From Acidobacteriaceae bacterium (GTDB lineage: Bacteria; Acidobacteriota; Terriglobia; Terriglobales; Acidobacteriaceae): a stretch of DNA of 64,000 bases. Positions 24,549 to 33,283 of this stretch are shown piece by piece (position 1 is the first letter of the stretch; the number at the start of each line of letters is the position of its first letter). The notes beneath the pieces are model-generated. The model was given only the letters and a program-made list of their open reading frames with translations. It was not told the origin of the DNA and did no database searches. The DNA lies in contig PKXQ01000109.1 in the NCBI GenBank assembly GCA_003132405.1, positions 52,946-116,945 on the forward strand, given 5' to 3'. The position numbers and the translations under genes were made by a program.

Positions 24549-26045
24549 CTACCGCTGCTCCCCCTGCTCCGGCATCAGCCCCGCCGGTGCCGCCGGAATC
24601 GTTATATCCAGCTTCGTCACGGTCCCAAGCGATGACAAGGGCTTGTCAAATTCTTTCGTGTTTCCCACTACCAGCACCGCCATCTGATCGCGGTGGAGAT
24701 ATTTTGCCGCCACGCGCGCGACATCTTCCTTCGTCACTCCCTCGATCCCCTTCTGAAAGTTCTCCAGAAAATCCAGCGGATAGCCATAAAACTCGTACGC
24801 CATTTTTTCCTGTAAAACTTTGTCCGGCGAATCGAAGCGGAAGACGAATGAATTCAAAATCGAGTCCTTTGCCCGCTTGATTTCTTCATCGTCAATGGGA
24901 CGCTTGGCAAGGTCGGCAATCTCGTCATCGAGCGCCTGGATCGATTCAATCGTGGTCGCGCTCTTTGTGCTCACCATCAGCCGCAGCATCCCCTGATGAT
25001 CCCAGCCCGCGCCGATTCCGCCGCCCACCGCATACGCCAGTCCCTTCGTGGTGCGAATGTCGCCAAACATGCGCGACGAAAATCCGCCGCCGAAGGCTTC
25101 GTTAAATACCGATGTTGCAAAATAATCGGGACTCTTGCGTGTGATGCCTAGCGCCACCATCTGAATATGGCTCTGATTGACGTCGGTTTTGTCGACCTCG
25201 TAGTATCCCGGTTTGGCGGGATCGGGCTTGATCTCAGGGTTATTCGCCGTCGGCCCCTTAGGCCAAGACGCAAACGCCTCGCGCAGTTTCGCCTCCATCT
25301 TTGCCGAATCGAAATCCCCAACTACGCCGAGAATAATGTTGTTCGGGTGAACATACTTGCCGTGCCACGCGACCAGATCCTGTCGCGTGACTGCGGCGAC
25401 GGTTTTGTACTCCGGCACGCGCGCATATGGATTATTTGCTCCGTACACTAGCTTCGCCGCCTCGCGCCCTGCGATCTGTCCGGGATCGTCATTGCGCCGC
25501 GAGATGCCGTCGTACAGCCCCTTTTGCGCAATTTCAATTTTCTCCGCGCGAAATTCAGGATTCCTCAGCAGATCATCAAACACGCGAAACACATCGTCGA
25601 AATCTTCCCTCAGGCAAGACCAACTCACTGTCGTCGAATCGCCGCCACCGCCGGTCTCGACCTTGGCGGCCCGCTGTTCGAGAAAGTCGTCGAGCTGATC
25701 GCCGGTCTGCGTCTTCGTGCCGCCAGTGCGCCACACTTCGCCATAAATATCCGTCAGCCCCGTTTTATCGGCCGGAATCGAGCGCTCGCCGCCGCGAATG
25801 CGAGCCGTGCCATCGATGGTCGGCAACTCGTGATCCTCCTGAAGAAAAATCACCATCCCATTCGGCAAAACAAACCGCTTCGGCTGCGCCGGATGAAACG
25901 CCGGCAACTTCGGAATCGCTATCTGCTGCCAGGGCTGCGGCGAACTCGCCTGTGTCTGCGCCGAGAGTGGCACACGGCTGGCCAACAAGCTGATGAACAC
26001 GACAGAGACGGCCAGTGCAAAGCAAGGAGAAATTACGCGCTTCAC
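24549..26045 (-). CDS. M16-family peptidase-like protein, non-catalytic subunit
   Basis: 498 aa with an N-terminal signal peptide (cleavage near LSAQTQA). The fold markers of M16 are present, but the zinc motif HxxEH is absent: the corresponding region reads IYGEVWRTGGTKTQ. The substrate-binding R/Y-type motif of the second subunit is kept (GGGFSSRMF ... KGLAYAVGGG). Such proteins pair with a catalytic M16 subunit encoded next door, here the upstream gene with a 4-bp ATGA overlap. Probably acts in the periplasm as a heterodimer. Confidence 0.88.
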   Translation of the reverse strand: MKRVISPCFALAVSVVFISLLASRVPLSAQTQASSPQPWQQIAIPKLPAFHPAQPKRFVLPNGMVIFLQEDHELPTIDGTARIRGGERSIPADKTGLTDIYGEVWRTGGTKTQTGDQLDDFLEQRAAKVETGGGGDSTTVSWSCLREDFDDVFRVFDDLLRNPEFRAEKIEIAQKGLYDGISRRNDDPGQIAGREAAKLVYGANNPYARVPEYKTVAAVTRQDLVAWHGKYVHPNNIILGVVGDFDSAKMEAKLREAFASWPKGPTANNPEIKPDPAKPGYYEVDKTDVNQSHIQMVALGITRKSPDYFATSVFNEAFGGGFSSRMFGDIRTTKGLAYAVGGGIGAGWDHQGMLRLMVSTKSATTIESIQALDDEIADLAKRPIDDEEIKRAKDSILNSFVFRFDSPDKVLQEKMAYEFYGYPLDFLENFQKGIEGVTKEDVARVAAKYLHRDQMAVLVVGNTKEFDKPLSSLGTVTKLDITIPAAPAGLMPEQGEQR

Positions 26046-27595
26046 TGTCCACCTCCTTGTGGCATTGCGCCAGCTCCCGGCGGACCGCCCGGCGGAGGCG
26101 CAAACTCAATAATCCCCACCGTCCGGTTATCCGGCGTGAACGTCTTATTCGCAACCCGCCGAATATCCGCCTTCGTGACCTTTTCGATCCGATCAACGGA
26201 GCGGAACAGCTCCCGCCAATCGTCATAGCGCGCCTGGTACATACTGAGATCGGACGCCAAGCCCTCATTCGATCCCAGCGACCGGATCAGGTTCGCTTTT
26301 GCTCGCGTCTTAATCATCTTGAGTTCTTCATCCGAGATATCCTCTTTCTTAAGCCGATCAATCTCCGCATGAATCGCGTTGCCCACTTCTTGCGTCGTGT
26401 GGCCTGGAATCGGGAATGCGTAAAACGCGAAGAGCTGCGGATACTTTGTTCCCGGCAATCCTGTAAATCCGGCAGAGTCAGAAGCGATCTGCTTGTCGCG
26501 AACCAGCGCGCGATACAGCCGCGACGTGCGTCCATTCGACATCAAGTCGGCAATCGCGTCATAAACCTGATCGTCCGGATCGCGGTAATCGGGACGATGG
26601 TAACCTTCGAGATAAAGCGGCTGCGATTGCTCATGCAGAACGACCGTGCGCTCGGAATTCTGCGACGGCTCAACCGTCGTGGCCGTGTCGGGCTTCGGCC
26701 GCGACGGAATGCGCGAGAAATACTTCTCCACAATCGGCATCGCCTCCGAAGCTTTCACATCGCCAACGACGGTGACGACCATGTTCGACGGAACGTAATA
26801 GGTATTGAAAAAATTCTGCGCATCGGTCGCCGAAAAAGAATTCAAGTCGGAGATCCATCCAATGGTTGGACGATGGTAAGGATGCGCCGCGAACGCCTCT
26901 TCCGTAAATTGCTCGAGTAACCGCCCCACGGGATTACTATCGACCCTCATGCGCCGCTCTTCAATCACCACGTTCCGCTCTTTATAAAACTGCCGCATCA
27001 CCGGATGCAAGAATCGCTCCGACTCGAGATAGGCCCACAACTCAAGGCGGTTGACAGGGAAAGAATAGTGATACGCGGTTTCGTCATAGTCGGTGAAGGC
27101 GTTCATGCCCTCGCCGCCCTCGCTCTCGACGATCTTGCCGAACTCATTGTTATAAGGAGCGGAGAACTTGTCAGCCGCGGCAATCGTATCCTTCCAGTTT
27201 TGCTCCAGTTCCTTGAGTCTTTTCTCGTCGCGATCGACAGGCTTATCGCGCTCCGCAATGTAAGCGGCATAAGCCGTTTCCACGTTCGCCAGCGCGACTT
27301 TTTCGTCCGGATAATCTCTCGTGCCAATCGTGTCCGTCCCCTTGAATGCCATGTGCTCGAACATATGCGCGAGGCCCGTTTTATCCATCGGATCCTGCAC
27401 CGAGCCCACATCGACGTGTGTAAAGAAAGAGAACACCGGCGCCTCGGGCCGCTCACAAATGATGACCGTGAGGCCATTGGCGAGCTTTTTGACGGTAGTG
27501 CGTTTTTCGAAAGAAGCCAAATCTTGCCCGAGGGCAATCGAGCACAGCACAAAACAAATAAAAACTGTCTGCAGGAAAATTACGCGGGATTTCAT
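26042..27595 (-). CDS. M16-family zinc metallopeptidase, catalytic subunit
   Basis: 517 aa with signal peptide (VIFLQTVFICFVLCSIALGQ). The inverted zinc motif HxxEH is present as H-M-F-E-H in KTGLAHMFEHMAFKGT, about residue 80, and the distal Glu lies in a helix ~75 residues later. The second M16 half follows (ISDEELKMIKTRAKANLIRS). Forms a two-gene operon with the non-catalytic partner. GGAGG ribosome site 5 bp before ATG. C-terminus is rich in Pro and Gly (PPPGGPPGAGAMPQGGGQ). Homologues degrade peptides in the periplasm; the substrate is unknown. Confidence 0.92.
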   Translation of the reverse strand: MKSRVIFLQTVFICFVLCSIALGQDLASFEKRTTVKKLANGLTVIICERPEAPVFSFFTHVDVGSVQDPMDKTGLAHMFEHMAFKGTDTIGTRDYPDEKVALANVETAYAAYIAERDKPVDRDEKRLKELEQNWKDTIAAADKFSAPYNNEFGKIVESEGGEGMNAFTDYDETAYHYSFPVNRLELWAYLESERFLHPVMRQFYKERNVVIEERRMRVDSNPVGRLLEQFTEEAFAAHPYHRPTIGWISDLNSFSATDAQNFFNTYYVPSNMVVTVVGDVKASEAMPIVEKYFSRIPSRPKPDTATTVEPSQNSERTVVLHEQSQPLYLEGYHRPDYRDPDDQVYDAIADLMSNGRTSRLYRALVRDKQIASDSAGFTGLPGTKYPQLFAFYAFPIPGHTTQEVGNAIHAEIDRLKKEDISDEELKMIKTRAKANLIRSLGSNEGLASDLSMYQARYDDWRELFRSVDRIEKVTKADIRRVANKTFTPDNRTVGIIEFAPPPGGPPGAGAMPQGGGQ

Positions 27596-27752
27596 CCAAC
27601 CTCCGAAACAACACCAAAAATCGAAGTTACGTGCTGTGATAGAAGATTGTCAAACGATCAGCCGCCGCCCATCCAATTGAGCGAGAGTTGGCTTCGAGCT
27701 TCTTCGATGCGCGTGGTGGTTAATGCCTCGCGCTGGGTGCGGCGAAGACCGG

Positions 27753-28721
27753 CTAAAACGAGCTCAGCGCGGAGCGCTTCCACATATTTGTCGCCACGCA
27801 AACATAGATATATTTCGTGTCAGCGCCGATTTGCCCAACAGTACACGGAGCCGATGAACTGGAGGGCGTTGCCAGATTTACGTGAAAACTTTCGGTGGTA
27901 AAGACTCCATTGGCATTCACCTGAAGGTTGCCGCCAGTTACGGTATTGATGGTCAACTGGCCGTTCGCGTCGTTGATCATTCTCACGTTATTCTGAGAGG
28001 TCCCAAAGCCGTTCAGGTTTATATAAGGCGTGGCCGAATTGTTCGCAAGGTTCCCGACATCAACCGAACCATTGACTGGGTCGCCATTCACGTTAACGCT
28101 TCCAAGATAGGCGCTGGATCCAACGATGTTACCCGCACCGTCGACAGAAAATAGTGCGTCTCCATTCCTTGCATATTGAATGGCGTATTGCCAGGAAGCG
28201 CCCTGACCATTTTGAATGAGAATTCCGGTGCCGAGCGCGCCGTAGTCCGCAGTATAAACAGCGCCAATGTAGTCGCCATTCAAACGGTCGAGAACACCTT
28301 CCTGCACATCGATGCCATAAGTGAGAACGTTTTTCACCGGATCTACGATGCTGGAAGCGAATTCCGTGGCCGAGAGAAATCCGTGCCCTTGGTTTTGCAC
28401 ATTGACCAGGATTCCGGAAGAATCCGAGTGCGGGCCGTTCTGGCGCACCAGGATATTCAAGCCGTCAACTTCGCCAACCTTGCCACCCGTCCACCAATTG
28501 TCTTTCGCAAAATTGATGGTCATCCCGGTCTGCGCAGTGGCGGGACCGTTCACTCCGCTGCCGCGCGCGCTCCCCGTTATCGTCGCCGCCGAGCAAGGCT
28601 TATCAATGCAAGTCAGGTGAACTGGACCGACAACCAGAGGAGGATGGTTGTTAGGCGGAGATGTCTGAGCTTGCGCCAACGAACTTAGCGCAAACAAAAC
28701 CAAGGCGAATAAGTACTTCAT
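27753..28721 (-). CDS. Secreted repetitive beta-rich protein of unknown function
   Basis: 322 aa with a clear signal peptide (KYLFALVLFALSSLAQA). The mature part is rich in Gly, Asn, Val and Ser (GSVNVNGDPVNGSVDVGNLA ... NGQLTINTVTGGNLQVN), like beta-helical surface or phage tail-fibre-type proteins found in acidobacterial genomes. Two cysteines lie near the N-terminus (TCIDKPCS) and two near the C-terminus (PCTVGQIG ... YVCVATNMWKR). The GGAGG ribosome site is well placed. Monocistronic. No enzymatic motif recognised. Confidence 0.75.
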   Translation of the reverse strand: MKYLFALVLFALSSLAQAQTSPPNNHPPLVVGPVHLTCIDKPCSAATITGSARGSGVNGPATAQTGMTINFAKDNWWTGGKVGEVDGLNILVRQNGPHSDSSGILVNVQNQGHGFLSATEFASSIVDPVKNVLTYGIDVQEGVLDRLNGDYIGAVYTADYGALGTGILIQNGQGASWQYAIQYARNGDALFSVDGAGNIVGSSAYLGSVNVNGDPVNGSVDVGNLANNSATPYINLNGFGTSQNNVRMINDANGQLTINTVTGGNLQVNANGVFTTESFHVNLATPSSSSAPCTVGQIGADTKYIYVCVATNMWKRSALSSF

Positions 28722-28907
28722 AGGACCTCCAGAGGAGAGCGCGGATGGATGGCTGGCGCTCGTCGTGCTCGTTCGTCAAGAATCAGGGCGGACTTATGAC
28801 TCACATGGTATCTTAAGCCGAAGAGTTACAGGCGGGCCGCCGAATTCTACTCGGGGACAGAGTCTTTAGGTTGATTGTCGACCGCCATCGGGTTACCATG
28901 GCGCAAC

Positions 28908-29072
28908 ATGAAGAAAATAATCCAGGTTCACATTTTCAGGGGCGAGAGTCAGTTCGTCGCCGAGTGCCTCGACTTGCCTGTGGTGACTCAGGGAAAAACG
29001 CTGGATGAACTGGCGCAGAATTTGAGGGAAGCGATTGCTCTCCAGTTGGAAGGCGAAAACCCCGCTTCGTAA
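28908..29072 (+). CDS. HicB-like small protein (UPF0150), solitary
   Basis: 54 aa, MKKIIQVHIFRGESQFVAEC through the conserved DLPVVTQGKTLDELAQNLREAI, which is the partial RNase H-like fold of HicB antitoxins. There is no C-terminal DNA-binding domain and no hicA toxin gene on either side, so it is an orphan; orphans of this type are common. An in-frame ATG at 28875 would add 11 residues unlike the family. Confidence 0.75.
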   Translation: MKKIIQVHIFRGESQFVAECLDLPVVTQGKTLDELAQNLREAIALQLEGENPAS

Positions 29073-29147
29073 AGCGGAGTCGAACGGTGTCGACTGTTCG
29101 GTAGGCCACCCTTGGGCTATCGCTCAGGGCAAGCTTTCTCGAAAAGC

Positions 29148-29233
29148 GCGAGAAGTGGTGCATCTCGAGTTATTTCGGTCGAACTTAAAAGGGAAACCCG
29201 CGTTATACCCCCCGTTAAAGTGGCCCACCCGCC
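29148..29233. repeat. Dispersed repeat flanking a small gene, left copy
   Basis: Contains CGAGAAGTGG at the left and GCGTTATACCCCCCGTTAAA followed by GTGGCCCACCCGCC at the right (29200-29233). The same two blocks, similarly spaced, occur at 29918-29998 in the same orientation, on the other side of the Rap1a-like gene. Confidence 0.65.
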
Positions 29234-29244
29234 GATGGTCAGGT

Positions 29245-29619
29245 TCATTTCGCCTCCGAAAAATTGTTCAATGGCTTTGTTACGTAAATTCCTTCGGTCA
29301 TTCCGACACGTCGGAGAACCGTCCCGATGAAGAGTTCTTTCCGCAATTCAGGGTGTGCCTCTGTGTACTTGATGAAGAGCCGAATGATTTGGTCGAGTTC
29401 TGCGTTGTGCCAGCGCCCTACGACCAAACCGTTGCGTTCGTTGTTAATAAAAGTCTCGCCTTCCATCTCGTCTACAGTGCCCTTGATGTAACCGACGCAC
29501 AGGTTGGCGACTGCCGTGTTTGGTTTGGAAACGTAAACCTTACAATCGTCAACAACTCGTGTCACTGACTGACTCCATGCCGTGCCTGCGAGCAGTATTA
29601 ACATTAGGAATTTCTTCAC
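29245..29619 (-). CDS. Secreted Rap1a/Tai-like small protein
   Basis: 124 aa from a GTG at 29619, with signal peptide KKFLMLILLAGTAWSQ. The mature part TRVVDDCKVYVSKPNTAVAN ... LCVGYIKGTVDEM resembles the Rap1a immunity-type fold (two conserved Cys, C-x-Y, CxGY). In other bacteria such proteins protect against type VI effectors or have unknown periplasmic roles. The frame is open further upstream (to 29730) but the extra residues are hydrophilic and would bury the signal peptide. The stretch 29620-29900 beyond the start holds no further gene. Confidence 0.6.
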   Translation of the reverse strand: MKKFLMLILLAGTAWSQSVTRVVDDCKVYVSKPNTAVANLCVGYIKGTVDEMEGETFINNERNGLVVGRWHNAELDQIIRLFIKYTEAHPELRKELFIGTVLRRVGMTEGIYVTKPLNNFSEAK

Positions 29620-29900
29620 GCCGTCACCGCTTCTTCCTTCTTCGCGATAGACGTCACGAAGATGCTCCCGAGCCGCATCTCGATTTTTGAGTAGATGTCC
29701 ATGACTCGGTCCAGGCCGCTTGGGTTTCATACGGCATGATAGTCACATTCTGGTAGTTACGCTTTGCGCCGCTGCGTGCTGGAAATGGCGATGCTGTGAG
29801 CCGTCCGAACCTGCTCCAGGCTCGGCGGGCGGGCCACATCAACCTGGGAGTATGATGCGAGTTTCTCTCTCAAACGTCGCCCGAATCAATCTGAGGGTAC

Positions 29901-29998
29901 GCCACTTCTCACGCTTTTCGAGAAGTGGCTTCCGTCGCCGATTGCCAGGCAGAGTCCGCAAGCCTGCGTTATGCCCCCATTAAGGTGGCCCACCCGCC
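29901..29998. repeat. Dispersed repeat flanking a small gene, right copy, with hairpin
   Basis: Starts with a perfect 10-bp hairpin GCCACTTCTC / GAGAAGTGGC (29901-29929, 9-nt loop) and ends with GCGTTATGCCCCCATTAAGG then TGGCCCACCCGCC (29966-29998), matching the left copy at 29148-29233. Confidence 0.65.
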
Positions 29999-30243
29999 TT
30001 GAACTCTTCGTACTTCTTCTTATAGGAATCTTGCTCTGCTGGTGACAGCAACTGAAAACCACCGTCAACATCCCTCAATATCTTGATATGTAAGTCTAAC
30101 CGTTGGTCCTCAGTCAGTATGGGATCAATAGAGTCCTGCATCATCTTCCTGATTTCCTCGATCTTGGTCCTATCGATCTGCTCAGGGGTTTTGATCTTCG
30201 GATCACTTTGTGTGAAGCCATCCTTATTCACTTTGATTTTCAT
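29980..30243 (-). CDS. Hypothetical protein, 87 aa
   Basis: Charged, mainly helical small protein: KIKVNKDGFTQSDPKIKTPE, then an Asp/Glu/Lys-rich helical part and the end AEQDSYKKKYEEFKAGGPP. No signal peptide or membrane segment. ATG at 30243 is preferred over one at 30261. Its last codons run into the dispersed repeat, so the C-terminal GGPP comes from repeat sequence. Family not recognised. Confidence 0.45.
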   Translation of the reverse strand: MKIKVNKDGFTQSDPKIKTPEQIDRTKIEEIRKMMQDSIDPILTEDQRLDLHIKILRDVDGGFQLLSPAEQDSYKKKYEEFKAGGPP

Positions 30244-30283
30244 GCTTACATGCCTGTTCAAGCTTCTTTTCTTCCTCGACTTC

Positions 30284-30415
30284 TTACTCGAGTTCAGTCA
30301 GCCTGTCATTCGTCTTCTTGAACAGAGCCTTGTCCTCCCTGTCCTTCTTCTGCTTGGCTTCCTGTTGTAGACGGTGCTGCTTTACGTCCGCTGGCTCTCT
30401 CTGCTTCTTGGACAT
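30284..30415 (-). CDS. Possible very small charged protein, 43 aa
   Basis: MSKKQREPADVKQHRLQQEA followed by a Lys/Glu-rich coiled-coil-like tail ending in DRLTELE. It precedes the 87-aa gene by 40 bp on the same strand. No clear ribosome site. The helical, highly charged composition argues for a real product but the length makes this uncertain. Confidence 0.35.
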   Translation of the reverse strand: MSKKQREPADVKQHRLQQEAKQKKDREDKALFKKTNDRLTELE

Positions 30416-30463
30416 GATGGCTCAGATTCTAGCACCAAGCTTTGGGGTTTATAATTTGCAAGC

Positions 30464-30665
30464 ATGGCATACTACCTGAGCTCAAACGCCGAGCAAATGA
30501 AGGCGACAGATCAAGTCCTTGCAGAAGTGCGAGGGATCGATAGATGTCGAGCAGCTAGTAAAGAACACCAAACAGGGCCTGAGGTCGGTGTTGGCTGCAA
30601 TCGAGTATCTGCTGGAGAACCGGGAGATCACGATGTTCGTCACACCGAAAAAGCCTAAGAACTAG
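30464..30665 (+). pseudogene. Possible small gene with a +1 frameshift
   Basis: The first frame begins MAYYLSSNAEQMK. If one G is removed at about 30502 the reading continues RQIKSLQKCEGSIDVEQLVK ... LAAIEYLLENREITMFVTPK to a stop at 30665. The downstream frame looks more protein-like than the unshifted one. Nothing else recognisable lies between 30666 and the rho gene at 30834. Confidence 0.3.
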
Positions 30666-30833
30666 GTTCCAGATGGGTAGGACACATCAGCGTGGCGCGT
30701 ATGACGCGGATTTCTCGAGCCATGCGGCGGGTGGCAGACTGATCGCACCATGGGACTCGCCGTTCACGCCGCGCAGCTGTCCCAGTGCGAGCTTGGACGG
30801 GGCAGATCCCCGTCACCACACAATCCTGGAAAC

Positions 30834-32084
30834 TTACAGCTGGCTCATCTTAGCCAGAAACTCGCTGTTCGACCCCGCCTTAGCCAGCCGCTCAATGAGC
30901 AACTCCATGGCCTCGACCGGAGACAGCGGGTTCAGCACCTTGCGCAGCACCCAAATCCGCTGCAAGTCTTCCTTCGGAATCAGCAGCTCTTCTTTTCTTG
31001 TGCCGGAGCGCTGAATATCAATCGCCGGGAAGGTTCGCTTATCGACCAGTTTGCGGTCGAGAATAATTTCCGAGTTACCCGTGCCTTTGAATTCTTCAAA
31101 GATCACGTCGTCCATGCGGGAACCGGTGTCGATCAGAGCGGTCGCGATGATGGTGAGCGATCCGCCTTCTTCGATATTGCGAGCTGATCCGAAGAAACGC
31201 TTCGGACGCTGCAACGCATTCGAATCGACACCGCCGGAGAGCACCTTGCCCGAGGGCGGAACAATAGTGTTATAAGCGCGCGCCAGGCGTGTAATCGAAT
31301 CCAGCAGAATAACCACGTCGCGCTTGTGCTCGACGAGTCTCTTCGCCTTTTCGATCACCATCTCCGCTACCTGCACGTGCCGAGCCGCGGGCTCATCAAA
31401 CGTCGAGGAGATGACCTCACCCTTGACCGAGCGCTGCATGTCGGTGACTTCTTCCGGGCGCTCGTCGATCAGGAGCACCATCAGCACCACTTCAGGATGA
31501 TTCGTGGTGATCGAGTTCGCCACATTCTGCAGCAGCATGGTCTTGCCGGCGCGTGGCGGAGAAACGATCAGGCCGCGCTGTCCTTTGCCGAGCGGTGTGA
31601 GCAGGTCCATAACGCGCGCGCTGATATTCTCGCGCGTGGTTTCTAGCTTCAGCCGCTCCTGCGGATACAGCGGTGTCAGGTTGTCGAACAGAATCTTGTT
31701 GCGCGCCTCGTCGGGCGACTCGAAATTGACCGCCTCGATCTTGACCAGCGCAAAGTACTTCTCGCCCTCATGCGGTGGCCGCACCTGGCCGCTGATGGTG
31801 TCGCCGGTCTTCAAGTCAAACTTGCGGATTTGCGACGGCGACACGTAAATGTCGTCCGGCCCGGGCAGATAGTTGTAGTCGGGCGAGCGCAAAAAGCCGT
31901 AGCCGTCAGGGAGGATCTCCAGAACACCTTCGGCGAAGATGTGTCCTTCTTTTTCACTTTGCGCCTGCAGGATCTTGAAGATGAGATCCTGTTTGCGGAG
32001 TCCGCTGGCGCCGGGCAGCTCCAACGATCGGGCGATCTTGGTCAGCTCGGTTATGTTCTTTTCTTTGAGTTCAGCAATGGTCAT
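30834..32084 (-). CDS. rho: Transcription termination factor Rho
   Basis: 416-aa hexameric RNA helicase. The N-terminal Rho-N helices ([20 protein letters not shown]) are followed by the RNA-binding OB fold ([20 protein letters not shown]) and the ATPase core with P-loop [12 protein letters not shown], Walker [17 protein letters not shown] and the Q/R loops ([20 protein letters not shown]). Length and motifs are those of a standard Rho without N-terminal insertion. It is followed at a distance by no cotranscribed gene; upstream lies rpoZ. Strong, housekeeping assignment. Confidence 0.97.
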   Translation of the reverse strand: MTIAELKEKNITELTKIARSLELPGASGLRKQDLIFKILQAQSEKEGHIFAEGVLEILPDGYGFLRSPDYNYLPGPDDIYVSPSQIRKFDLKTGDTISGQVRPPHEGEKYFALVKIEAVNFESPDEARNKILFDNLTPLYPQERLKLETTRENISARVMDLLTPLGKGQRGLIVSPPRAGKTMLLQNVANSITTNHPEVVLMVLLIDERPEEVTDMQRSVKGEVISSTFDEPAARHVQVAEMVIEKAKRLVEHKRDVVILLDSITRLARAYNTIVPPSGKVLSGGVDSNALQRPKRFFGSARNIEEGGSLTIIATALIDTGSRMDDVIFEEFKGTGNSEIILDRKLVDKRTFPAIDIQRSGTRKEELLIPKEDLQRIWVLRKVLNPLSPVEAMELLIERLAKAGSNSEFLAKMSQL

Positions 32085-32178
32085 AAGTTACCTGCGTGGA
32101 ATTTCTCTCTGGAGGGATTGTCGTTCCTCTTCGGGGGATGAATTGCTTTGCCGCCGTGCGGGCACACGGCGGAGCTGC

Positions 32179-32394
32179 CTAAGCAGCTCGCCGTTGTGCT
32201 TCGGCAAAGTTCTCTGGCTCGCTCAGAATGTCATGACGTTCCGCATCGGCGATCTTGTCAAAAACATTGTTCATGGTTTCTTGAATACGGGTGTTCGGCT
32301 TATGAAACTTCCGCGTCGCCTTCGAGGCAAGCTGGCAGAGCATATACCGATTCCGCAAAGTATGGAGTGCGTCAAATACGCGATCAGAACGCAT
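32179..32394 (-). CDS. rpoZ: RNA polymerase omega subunit
   Basis: 71 aa: MRSDRVFDALHTLRNRYMLC then the omega signature SKATRKFHKPNTRIQETMNN. Omega binds and stabilises the beta-prime subunit. AAGGAG ribosome site ~10 bp before ATG. Located between rpsT and rho, all on the minus strand. The -35/-10 promoter at 32647-32674 implies a leader of about 245 nt. Confidence 0.88.
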   Translation of the reverse strand: MRSDRVFDALHTLRNRYMLCQLASKATRKFHKPNTRIQETMNNVFDKIADAERHDILSEPENFAEAQRRAA

Positions 32395-32646
32395 GTTAGG
32401 TCTTTCTCCTTCAAAAGGAATAATTTAGGCTGTAATCCCATCGTCCGCCCCAGGTCGATGGTCGCTGTACGATTAGCTGCAACTCAGGCCAGATTCAAAG
32501 GAATCAAGTCAACGGGATTTGCCAGAATTACCAAAATAGATGCCCCAACCCGTCCGAAAGTTGCTCAATTCCTAAGGAGTTGCCTCTGTGCGGGCGGAGG
32601 TCCGTCGGGACCAGCGGAAAACGGCACTAATGTCCTGAGAACGCCA

Positions 32647-32674
32647 AGTATAACAAACCGCAAGGGCAGGTCAA
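32647..32674 (-). promoter_or_regulatory. Sigma-70 type promoter for rpoZ (and rho)
   Basis: Minus strand TTGACC, 16 bases, TATACT: a near-consensus promoter in the 351-bp gap between rpsT and rpoZ. Start expected near 32640. The ~245-nt leader contains no gene; a second TTGACT lies inside it without a good -10. Confidence 0.65.
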
Positions 32675-32745
32675 GCACAATTTCGGACAAAACTTCCCGA
32701 ATCGGATTACCATTCCGGTACAGGGACCAATCAGGCCAAGCCGCT

Positions 32746-33009
32746 CTATTTCAGCGCGTTCAGCCGCGCCGACAGCCGCGATTTGTAGCGCGACGCCGTA
32801 TTCTCGTGCAACACGCCCTTCTGAATCGCCTTGTCCAGCGCCGAGACCGTCGCGCGGTAGGTCTCGCCCGCTGCCCCCTTGTCGCCCTTCTCCAGGCTCT
32901 CGCGCAGGCTCCGCAGAGCGTTACGCAGTTGCGATGAGTTGGCCCGATTGCGGGCGGTTCGCTTCGTTGTCTGACGGGCGCGCTTCAGCGCCGAAAAATG
33001 ATTAGCCAT
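32746..33009 (-). CDS. rpsT: 30S ribosomal protein S20
   Basis: 87 aa, very basic, entirely helical: [20 protein letters not shown], ending [13 protein letters not shown]20 binds 16S rRNA early in 30S assembly. Usual length for the family. Single gene with its own promoter at 33076-33105. Confidence 0.95.
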   Translation of the reverse strand: MANHFSALKRARQTTKRTARNRANSSQLRNALRSLRESLEKGDKGAAGETYRATVSALDKAIQKGVLHENTASRYKSRLSARLNALK

Positions 33010-33075
33010 CTGGCTTGATTACCTTCGTTGTCCTGGATTGCACCAGGAGGATATTCCGGTGGGAACCGAACCTGT

Positions 33076-33105
33076 ATTCTACGGGAGCCAGCACTATCAG
33101 GTCAA
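33076..33105 (-). promoter_or_regulatory. Sigma-70 type promoter of rpsT
   Basis: Minus strand TTGACC, 18 bases, TAGAAT. The start would lie about 60 nt before the S20 ATG. Nothing else is recognisable in 33106-33283. Confidence 0.55.
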
Positions 33106-33283
33106 ATACTAGTCGTATTTGTTGTGATAAACAGCCGGGTGCCCCGTCCATGTCGCGTTTTCTGCGAGAGGGCGGGGATTTTGACTGAATCCGCCTTTGG
33201 GTGGCGCAGCGGTTCACCGCTGCGATAAACAATCGGCTCGAATTCGGCTTTAGCCGCTGAGGGTACCCTCAGTCTCAAACGAT

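Noticed and set aside
28875..29072. Complete hicAB toxin-antitoxin pair
   Set aside because: Only the HicB-like half is present; no hicA-sized basic protein lies within 300 bp on either strand.
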